From Mucilaginibacter sp. PAMC 26640 (lineage in GTDB: Bacteria; Bacteroidota; Bacteroidia; Sphingobacteriales; Sphingobacteriaceae): DNA of 64,000 nt. A program made the position numbers and the translations under genes. The notes below the pieces were generated by a model, which did not search any database, had not been told where the DNA came from, and was given only the letters and a program-made list of their open reading frames with translations. Numbering within the stretch: position 1 is the stretch's first letter; each line of letters starts with the position of its first letter. The DNA lies in NCBI GenBank assembly GCA_001596135.1, contig CP014773.1, forward strand, positions 2,356,001 through 2,420,000, written 5' to 3'. Positions 24,956 to 32,629 of this stretch are shown piece by piece.

Positions 24956-24961
24956 CAGTAT
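24956..24961 (-). promoter_or_regulatory. Candidate antiterminator segment
   Basis: AUACUG on the minus-strand RNA (24961-24956) is a perfect complement of CAGUAU in the terminator loop (24938-24933), extendable by G-U pairs. It starts 7 bases after the leader-peptide stop codon, where a ribosome at the stop would mask it. Confidence 0.55.
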
Positions 24962-24968
24962 AAAATTT

Positions 24969-25025
24969 CTATATATTAATAATGACTTGTGCCACTATCA
25001 TGTTGTTGTTATTTAAAATGTTCAT
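24969..25025 (-). CDS. Ile/Val-rich leader peptide of the ilv-leu operon
   Basis: This 18-residue ORF reads MNILNNNNMIVAQVIINI and then TAG. Six of the nine residues after the second Met are Ile or Val, and Ile-Leu occur near the start, which is the composition expected of a leader that senses charged Ile and Val tRNAs. It starts about 20 bases after the predicted transcription start and is followed within 25 bases by a strong terminator on the same strand. The peptide itself probably has no function other than stalling ribosomes. Identification rests on position and codon content. Confidence 0.72.
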   Translation of the reverse strand: MNILNNNNMIVAQVIINI

Positions 25026-25050
25026 ATATCTGGTTGCTGCTAAACGCATC

Positions 25051-25058
25051 CAAATGTA
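25051..25058 (-). promoter_or_regulatory. -7 box of the ilv-leu operon
   Basis: CAAATGTA on the plus strand reads TACATTTG on the minus strand, a full TAnnTTTG match, placing transcription start near 25045, just before the leader-peptide ATG. No convincing -33 TTG. Confidence 0.55.
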
Positions 25059-25091
25059 GTCATTCCGATTGTTAATAGAAGCGCTCAGGTA

Positions 25092-25099
25092 TATTTTTG
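25092..25099 (+). promoter_or_regulatory. -7 box for the DUF6263-like gene
   Basis: TATTTTTG matches TAnnTTTG, 66 bases before the ATG at 25166. It lies back to back with the ilv promoter. Confidence 0.45.
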
Positions 25100-25165
25100 G
25101 CAGGTGATGTTTGAGCTGTTGATATTGGTACAAACAATATGCATATTTACACCAATCACAAACAA

Positions 25166-26091
25166 ATGAAAAAACTCCTAACCTTATCACTGCTACTGGC
25201 CAGCCTGTGCAGTTATTCGCAAAAAGTAAAGCTTGCACTCAATCTTGAAAAAGACAGCATTTATTATTTATCTACGAATGCAAGGATGGATATCGACCAG
25301 TTGATAAATGGGTGCATCAGCAGGTGATAACTTCTATTTTCGGTAAAATGTCTCATAAAGTTATCTCTATTAAAGATACCGTGTACGAGATGGAACTAGC
25401 CTACCGAAAAGTGGGTATGAAGATGCAGATAGGGGACAAGACAATGGATTTTAATTCTGATGGCGCTAAGGAGGATCTGTTTTCTAAGTTAATGATGGGA
25501 ATGATGAATAAGCCTTTTTTAATGACGATGAGCAAAACGGGCCGGGTGCTCGCTATCAAGCACATCGACACGCTTTATTCGACTATGTTTAACACCCTTC
25601 CTACACTTAGTGATGCACAGAAAACACAGTTTAAAGCCCAGATGCAAAAAGCTTTTGGTGAAAAATCAATTAAAGGAAAAATCCAGGATGCATTTGTGAT
25701 TTATCCAAAGATGGATTTGAGTCCTAAAACTACCTGGGTTACGCAAACCACTATAGAAACGGGATTTGCATCGGTAAATACCAGGATGACGTACATGCTG
25801 GATAACGTTGATACGGATAATTATTTGGTTAGCGGTAACGCAGTGATTGTATCCAACAAAACTGAAGTGCCCACCTTTAAGGAATCTAATGGCATAACGA
25901 TGCGCTTAACAGATGTTACCGGCACAGCTGCGGCCAAGCTTAAGATAAACAGGAAAACCGGATGGATTACCGAAACGAAGGTAACCAAGATCATTACAGG
26001 TACTGTACAGATAAAGGATAGCCCCAATACTCCCGGAGGGTTAACCTATCCCATGACCATTACTGCAGTTTTAGAGGGTGGGAGTTTGTAG
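25166..26091 (+). pseudogene. Secreted DUF6263-like protein, interrupted by a frameshift
   Basis: The first reading frame gives a signal peptide, MKKLLTLSLLLASLCSYSQ, and KVKLALNLEKDSIYYLSTNARMD, then runs out of frame at 25310-25312 (GGG) and stops at 25327. The next frame continues as HQQVITSIFGKMSHKVISIKDTVYEMELAYRK to the stop at 26091. One extra G would join them as LINGVHQQ without any other change, so either a G was lost from a GGGG run or there is a sequencing error. The rest is a beta-rich periplasmic or outer-membrane-associated protein with no catalytic motif I recognise. Confidence 0.75.
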
Positions 26092-26124
26092 TATAGCACC
26101 ACCTTTCAATATTTTTAGCACAAA

Positions 26125-26153
26125 AAACGCCCGGACAAATTGCCCGGGCGTTT
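26125..26153. terminator. Bidirectional terminator between the DUF6263-like gene and atpC
   Basis: AAACGCCCGG (26125-26134) pairs with CCGGGCGTTT (26144-26153), with six A on the left and three T on the right. It serves convergent transcripts, better for the minus-strand atpDC message. Confidence 0.88.
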
Positions 26154-26173
26154 CCGTATCATTATTAAAAGTT

Positions 26174-26422
26174 CTATTTGTGTGTAATACCTTCGGCTAG
26201 TACAGTTACTTTATTGTTTAAAGCTTCTACTACACCACCATGGATAAAAAAAGTCTCTTCTTTTCCATTGTCTCTCACCACAAGTTTACCATCATTTAAA
26301 GTAGAAATGATAGGAGCGTGGTTGTTCAGGATCTCGAAAAAGCCTAAAGTACCAGGTAAGGTAACCGAGGTAGCCTCGCCTTCGAAAACTTTTTTATCAG
26401 GGGTAAGAATTTCTAATGTCAT
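26174..26422 (-). CDS. atpC: F1 ATP synthase epsilon subunit, short form
   Basis: The 82 residues cover only the N-terminal beta-sandwich (MTLEILTPDKKVFEGEATSVTLPGTLGFFEILNNHAPIISTL...FIHGGVVEALNNKVTVLAE). The C-terminal two-helix domain, which inhibits ATP hydrolysis in E. coli and Bacillus, is missing; this length is usual for Bacteroidota. It follows atpD after a 137-base spacer filled with a palindromic repeat. Other atp genes are not in the window. Confidence 0.93.
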   Translation of the reverse strand: MTLEILTPDKKVFEGEATSVTLPGTLGFFEILNNHAPIISTLNDGKLVVRDNGKEETFFIHGGVVEALNNKVTVLAEGITHK

Positions 26423-26429
26423 TTCGTTG

Positions 26430-26541
26430 GTATCAAGTATTTAATAGTTAGTATCAAGTATCAAGTAGTTAGTATCAATTAGGAATCTGTAGTGTCAGGC
26501 AGCTAGAAATCTTGCTACTTGATACTAAATACTTGATACTA
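26430..26541. repeat. Palindromic spacer element, AGTATCAAGTA family, copy 3
   Basis: The left arm has GTATCAAGTATTTAATAGTTAG and further AGTATCAAGTA words; the right arm ATCTTGCTACTTGATACT plus AAATACTTGATACT. It lies between atpD and atpC on the minus strand, the same type of position as copies 1 and 2. Confidence 0.8.
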
Positions 26542-26559
26542 TTTAACTGTTACCAAATC

Positions 26560-28068
<1,509 letters not shown>

Positions 28069-28139
28069 TTACCTGGTGTTTTAAAGAATTTTAATTGAAA
28101 CGGATGCGATGTAACAACAACGGTACTATTTCAGAGGCG

Positions 28140-28147
28140 CAAAGTTA
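28140..28147 (-). promoter_or_regulatory. -7 box of atpDC
   Basis: CAAAGTTA on the plus strand is TAACTTTG on the minus strand, a full TAnnTTTG match, about 75 bases before the atpD ATG. Confidence 0.5.
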
Positions 28148-28216
28148 AGGTTTATTGCCAAATATTTAAATAGTTATCTCAGGAAATTTATTCCTATTTT
28201 TTTTATTTCTTTTTCC

Positions 28217-28224
28217 TAATTTTG
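28217..28224 (+). promoter_or_regulatory. -7 box of the OmpP1-GDSL operon
   Basis: TAATTTTG is a full TAnnTTTG match, 46 bases before the ATG at 28271. Confidence 0.5.
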
Positions 28225-28270
28225 AATCCCAATTATAAATAAATTTTCTCTGACTCAATTTTCTTTATTA

Positions 28271-29491
28271 ATGAAAAAACTATTACTACTCATTTTGTGG
28301 TTTGCGCCTGCTTGTGTCTTTGCGCAAGGTTTCCAGGTGAACCTTGGCGGCCAAAAACAAATAGGGATGGGCCACACGGGTACCGGGCTGGTGCAGGATG
28401 GCGCTTCGGTGTTTTTTAACCCCGGTGCTGTTGCGATGCTGCCCGAAAATTCTATCCAGGCAGGGATCAGTCCGCTTTTGTTCAAGTCGGATTTTAATCC
28501 GGCAGGTACAAATACGCAATATTTCACCAAAAATAAAGTAGCTACACCGTTTAATGCCTATGCTGTTTGGGGGCCAAAATCTGCCAATTGGAAAGTTGGA
28601 TTGGGTGTTTACACACCATTTGGCGGCTTAACCGACTGGGGCAGAACCTGGCAGGGGAAATATTCTCTGGAAAGTCTCGACCTGAAAGCTATTTACTTTC
28701 AGCCAACCGTGAGTTATAAATTAGCCGACTTTTTAAGCATTGGTGCAGGCTTTGTTTACAACCACGCCTCTGTTGATCTGCAGCGTGCTATCCCCCTTGC
28801 CGATGCAAATGGCGAGCCGGGCCAGGCCAGGCTTACCGGTAGCGGCCATGGGTACGGATGGAATGCAGGGATTTTGCTTAAAACGGATGGCTTTTCAGCA
28901 GGTTTAGATTACCGCAGTAAAGTAAATACCAATATTAAAGGAGGGGATGCCATGTTTACCGTGCCTTCATCGGTACAAGGGAGTTTTCCGCAGCCAAATA
29001 CATTTTCATCTGGGATACCTTTGCCACCAACCTTATCTTTAGGTTTAGGTTTTTATCCAACCAAGAAATTAACCCTGGCGTTTGATGCCAATTTAGTTGG
29101 CTGGAGTTCTTACAAAGCGCTAGCGTTTGATTACGCCTCAAACACAACTGCCCTTGCAGACACCTATTCTCCGCGAAACTATAAAAATGCCTTTGCGCTA
29201 AGGGCTGGGGCCCAGTATGGCTATACAAACAAACTGGCACTTCGTGTTGGCGGGGGCTACGCAAGCACTGCCGTTAAAGATGGCTACGTTACCCCGGAAG
29301 TTCCGGATGCTAACCGTTATTATGTAACCGGTGGTGTTGGCTATAAAGTAGCCAAGCGATTGGAACTGGATCTTTCTTTTGAGTTTGAGCACTTGTTTAC
29401 ACGTACGCAAACCAATATTGAATCGCAATTAGCCGGTACATTCAAAAGCAATGTGTATATTCCCGGTATCTCCATTTCTTATCACTGGTAA
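28271..29491 (+). CDS. Outer-membrane transport protein, OmpP1/FadL family
   Basis: This 406-residue beta-barrel has a signal peptide (MKKLLLLILWFAPACVFAQG) and the family N-terminus FQVNLGGQKQIGMGHTGTGLVQDGASVFFNPGAVAML, the plug region of FadL-type long-chain fatty-acid and hydrophobic-compound transporters. The C-terminus IPGISISYHW, ending in an aromatic residue, fits an outer-membrane barrel. The following gene, 17 bases on, encodes a surface GDSL hydrolase, which suggests uptake of released acyl products. The substrate is not shown by the sequence. Confidence 0.88.
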   Translation: MKKLLLLILWFAPACVFAQGFQVNLGGQKQIGMGHTGTGLVQDGASVFFNPGAVAMLPENSIQAGISPLLFKSDFNPAGTNTQYFTKNKVATPFNAYAVWGPKSANWKVGLGVYTPFGGLTDWGRTWQGKYSLESLDLKAIYFQPTVSYKLADFLSIGAGFVYNHASVDLQRAIPLADANGEPGQARLTGSGHGYGWNAGILLKTDGFSAGLDYRSKVNTNIKGGDAMFTVPSSVQGSFPQPNTFSSGIPLPPTLSLGLGFYPTKKLTLAFDANLVGWSSYKALAFDYASNTTALADTYSPRNYKNAFALRAGAQYGYTNKLALRVGGGYASTAVKDGYVTPEVPDANRYYVTGGVGYKVAKRLELDLSFEFEHLFTRTQTNIESQLAGTFKSNVYIPGISISYHW

Positions 29492-29508
29492 TTTTTTTAA
29501 TCCAACAC

Positions 29509-30843
29509 ATGAAATCAATCAAACAATATCTATACATAGCAGCCGGGCTTTCCTTATTTACTGGCTGCAAACCTGAAATTCAAATTGCAAAACCCACGCC
29601 AGGCACGGCCGACTTTAGCCGGTACATTGCCGTTGGTAATTCTTTAACCGCAGGCTATGCCGATGGCGGTTTATACCTGGAAGGACAACTAAATTCGTAC
29701 CCGAGCATTATTGCCAAACAAATGGCATCCGTTGGCGGCGGTACTTTTACCCAGCCTTTGTTTAATGCCGAACAGGCAAACGGTTCGGGGTATATAAAGC
29801 TTACGGGCTTTTCTGCAACAGGTTCACCAGTTACTGCGCAGGTTACTACCAACCTAGCAGTTAAGGGCACGGCGGCAATTCCGGGCTTCGGTACGGTAAT
29901 TTTATACACCAAATACGCTGGGGATATTAACAACTACGGCGTACCGGGCATTAAATTACAACAGATCACCTATGCGCCTTACGGCAATTTAAACGGCTTT
30001 TTTGAACGGATGCTGCCGGGCAATGCGGGTACCAACACCACTACTTACCTTGATTTTGTAACTTCCAAGCCGTTTACATTTTTTACCAACTGGCTGGGTA
30101 ATAACGATGCACTTGGGTATGCAACAGCCGGAGGTGCAAGTGATGCGCTAACCGATAAAACCCAGTTTTCCGGTTTGTATAACCTGGCTGTCTCCAAGCT
30201 AACGGCAACCGGCCAGAAAGGGGCATGTGCAACTATTCCGGATGTTACGGCGATCCCGTATTTTAATACGGTTACCATCGGTGCTATTTTGGCCGGGGTT
30301 CAAAAAACGGCCCCAACGGTAACCGCTTTGTACGTAAATGCGCGTTCCAGTGCTGATGCCGGCACGACAACTTATGCAGCCCGTGCAGCCACCGCTGCAG
30401 ATTTAGTTGTATTAACCTTTCCGACCACTAAGATTGGCCAGCCGGTAGCTGTGCCCGGTGTTGGCACGGTGCCTTATGGTTTAACGCCTTATGCGCCAAT
30501 TGAAAATCAATATGTGCTGGATGTAAACGAGGTGACGCTGGTTAAAGATTACGTAACATCATACAATACCACCATTAAAGCAGCAGCTGCAACTAAAGGC
30601 CTTGCTGTTTTTGATGCATACACTTTCCTGAACAACATTAAAACCAACGGGATGGTTGTTGATGGTGTCAGCGTAAACTCTAACTATATCAGCGGTGGTA
30701 TTTTCTCGCTGGATGGTGTGCATTTAACGCCGAGGGGTTATGCACTGGTAGCCAATGAGTTCATCAAAGCTATTAATAAGCAATATGGTTCAAATATTCC
30801 GGCGGCAAATGTATCAGCTTATATAGGTGTTAAACTACCATAA
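29509..30843 (+). CDS. SGNH/GDSL-family hydrolase lipoprotein
   Basis: The 444 residues begin with a lipoprotein signal and lipobox (LFTGC, lipidated Cys20). SGNH blocks are present: block I VGNSLTAGYADGG (nucleophile S45), block III WLGNNDALGYA, and block V LDGVHLTPRGYALVANEF with the catalytic Asp and His. These are esterases or lipases acting on acyl or acetyl esters. It is co-transcribed with the OmpP1/FadL porin, so it probably works at the cell surface to release fatty acids for import. The long Ala/Thr/Gly-rich middle is typical for Bacteroidota members. Confidence 0.88.
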   Translation: MKSIKQYLYIAAGLSLFTGCKPEIQIAKPTPGTADFSRYIAVGNSLTAGYADGGLYLEGQLNSYPSIIAKQMASVGGGTFTQPLFNAEQANGSGYIKLTGFSATGSPVTAQVTTNLAVKGTAAIPGFGTVILYTKYAGDINNYGVPGIKLQQITYAPYGNLNGFFERMLPGNAGTNTTTYLDFVTSKPFTFFTNWLGNNDALGYATAGGASDALTDKTQFSGLYNLAVSKLTATGQKGACATIPDVTAIPYFNTVTIGAILAGVQKTAPTVTALYVNARSSADAGTTTYAARAATAADLVVLTFPTTKIGQPVAVPGVGTVPYGLTPYAPIENQYVLDVNEVTLVKDYVTSYNTTIKAAAATKGLAVFDAYTFLNNIKTNGMVVDGVSVNSNYISGGIFSLDGVHLTPRGYALVANEFIKAINKQYGSNIPAANVSAYIGVKLP

Positions 30844-31186
30844 TCGTATCAATTAGGCGCCGACAAACGGGGTTTTTTAGACAGGTGTTTCATTCCGAGA
30901 ATGTGAATCGGGTGAAACACCTTTCTGTTTGATTATCAAGCGTTTAGTGTTTTCTGTGAAACGCCCTTTTTTATAGACGATGCGTTATAAACAGTTCATT
31001 AACAGGTGTTTATAGAAATTTGAAACCGGTACTCAACGCAGTGAAACACTTTTTGTGAATCACCTCTGGCGGTTAATGATCCCGGTTGCGCTTTACATTT
31101 TTTGATGGTTCCTTAACAACATTGAAACCGTCTGGTTTGACATTAGCAGGGCAATTGATCATCAACCCTTACCAGTGCTTAGATCT
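30844..31186. other. 343-base non-coding region with repeated GTGAAAC motifs
   Basis: No ORF is credible. A perfect 10-base inverted repeat AGGTGTTTCA (30883-30892)/TGAAACACCT (30913-30922), with inner CCGA/TCGG pairing and a T-rich tail, may be the GDSL terminator. Further words GTGAAACGCC, GTGAAACACT, GTGAATCACC and AGGTGTTTAT follow, so the motif recurs at least four times. Confidence 0.55.
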
Positions 31187-32188
31187 TTAAATCTGGTCAT
31201 CCCCATCATTAAAAGTCAGTATTATTTTACCCATGTGGCTGCTGCTTTCCATAAGTTCGTGTGCTTTTGCTGCTTCTCCGGCAGGGAAGATCTTATAAAC
31301 AACAGGTTTTATTTTGCCTGATGCGAGGAGCGGCCAGGCATGCTCCTCCAGCTGGCGGGCGATAGCCGCTTTGAATCCAACATCCCTTGCACGCAGCATC
31401 GACCCGGTAACGATCAGCCGCTTGCGCATAATTTCGGAAAGGTTCACCTCCGCCCTGTTTCCTTTCATCGCATTAATCAGCACTAAGCGCCCGTCATTAG
31501 CCAGGCATTTGATGTTTAGGGCTGTGTAATCCCCGCCAACCATATCCAAAATTACATCCACGCCTTTACCGCCGGTTAGCTGATCAATAGCTTCGCCGAA
31601 GTTTTCATCGTTGTAATTAATGGCTTTATCTGCACCCAAATCCTCGCAAAACCTACATTTTTCCGCGTTTCCTGCAGTGATATATACCTTGTTACCAAAC
31701 GATTTTGCCAGCTGAATAGCGGTAACACCAATGCCGCTGCTGCCACCATGTACCAGCAGGCTTTCTCCCGGCAATAATTTTGCTCGGTCGAACACGTTGC
31801 TCCATACCGTAAAAAAAGTTTCGGGGAGCGATGCGGCTTCTGCATAAGTTAACCTTTCGGGGATGGCTAAGCACTGGCCCTCCGGTACGTTGCAGTATTC
31901 GGCATAAGCGCCGCCCATCACCAATGCACATACTTTGTCGCCGGCTTTCCACCTGGTAACGTTTGCACCCACTTTGGTTACCGTGCCTGCCAGTTCCAGT
32001 CCGGGGATATCCTTTGGTGCACCTTGCGGGGGCGGGTAATTACCCTTTCTCTGAAAAACGTCAGGCCTGTTAATGCCTGCGGCCATTACTTTTACTAATA
32101 CCTCGTCGGCGCTGTAGGATGGAACCGGGCGCTCCTGTAATTCTAAAACCTCTGGGCCGCCCGGCTGGGTAACAATAATCGCTTTCAT
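31187..32188 (-). CDS. NAD(P)H quinone oxidoreductase (zeta-crystallin/PIG3 family)
   Basis: This 333-residue zinc-independent medium-chain dehydrogenase/reductase has the N-terminal MKAIIVTQPGGPEVLELQERPVPSYSADEVLVKVMAAGINRPDVFQRKGNYPPPQGAP, the PIG3-type signature, and a cofactor site LVHGGSSGIGVTAIQLAKSFG (about 145-165). The catalytic-zinc Cys/His set is absent. It would reduce quinones with NADPH. It is a single gene, with no informative neighbours. Confidence 0.88.
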   Translation of the reverse strand: MKAIIVTQPGGPEVLELQERPVPSYSADEVLVKVMAAGINRPDVFQRKGNYPPPQGAPKDIPGLELAGTVTKVGANVTRWKAGDKVCALVMGGAYAEYCNVPEGQCLAIPERLTYAEAASLPETFFTVWSNVFDRAKLLPGESLLVHGGSSGIGVTAIQLAKSFGNKVYITAGNAEKCRFCEDLGADKAINYNDENFGEAIDQLTGGKGVDVILDMVGGDYTALNIKCLANDGRLVLINAMKGNRAEVNLSEIMRKRLIVTGSMLRARDVGFKAAIARQLEEHAWPLLASGKIKPVVYKIFPAGEAAKAHELMESSSHMGKIILTFNDGDDQI

Positions 32189-32344
32189 AACAATGTAATC
32201 TCCAAGTTACAAACTTTGCATCGGCGGATATGTTTCAACGGGAATCAATATACCAGATCATTCTCTTCCTTCACCTTACATGATGCAGGCCGGGATTATT
32301 TGTATCGCAAACAACTATACTCAAATTCTTTCCCCCCAGGCGTT

Positions 32345-32566
32345 TTAACGTAATTCTTCTAGTGTAATGTCTTTGCCTTCCCAAATTCCTGCTAAGGCAG
32401 TAATATCCGGATCTTTGGCGTACGCTAAAGGTGAAATTTTGGGTAGTTCACCTTTATTTCCAGTATCTTTCAATGATTTTTGAATAACAATGTCAAAAAT
32501 CTTTGTCAATTCCTGCAAAGCTTTTAAGGCCCTTTCACCCTTATATTTTACAACTACTTCCGGCAT
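32345..32566 (-). CDS. Small antitoxin-like protein, orphan
   Basis: These 73 residues begin MPEVVVKYKGERALKALQELTKIFDIVI and end DPDITALAGIWEGKDITLEELR, the C-terminal pattern (ALAGIW..ITLEELR) seen in small Bacteroidota antitoxin-type proteins that pair with PIN toxins. Here no toxin gene follows; the next gene on the strand is the quinone oxidoreductase. The ATG at 32566 is preceded by a -7 box. Function as an antitoxin is inferred from resemblance. Confidence 0.6.
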   Translation of the reverse strand: MPEVVVKYKGERALKALQELTKIFDIVIQKSLKDTGNKGELPKISPLAYAKDPDITALAGIWEGKDITLEELR

Positions 32567-32581
32567 TATGTATTGTTTACA

Positions 32582-32589
32582 CAAATATA
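32582..32589 (-). promoter_or_regulatory. -7 box for the antitoxin-like gene
   Basis: CAAATATA on the plus strand (TATATTTG on the minus strand) is the same octamer as the box of the toxin-antitoxin pair at 1593-1600, 15 bases before the ATG. Confidence 0.45.
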
Positions 32590-32629
32590 GCGGTGCCAAA
32601 CTTTACAAAGGATATTTTTTAAATGCAAA

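Noticed and set aside
24969..25238. An 89-residue minus-strand reading frame upstream of ilvD
   Set aside because: Its upstream part precedes the likely promoter and has no family resemblance; only the last 18 codons are credible, as a leader peptide.
28271..30843. Type IX secretion signals on the porin or the GDSL lipoprotein
   Set aside because: The porin ends in a barrel-type C-terminus and the hydrolase has a lipobox and no C-terminal sorting domain.
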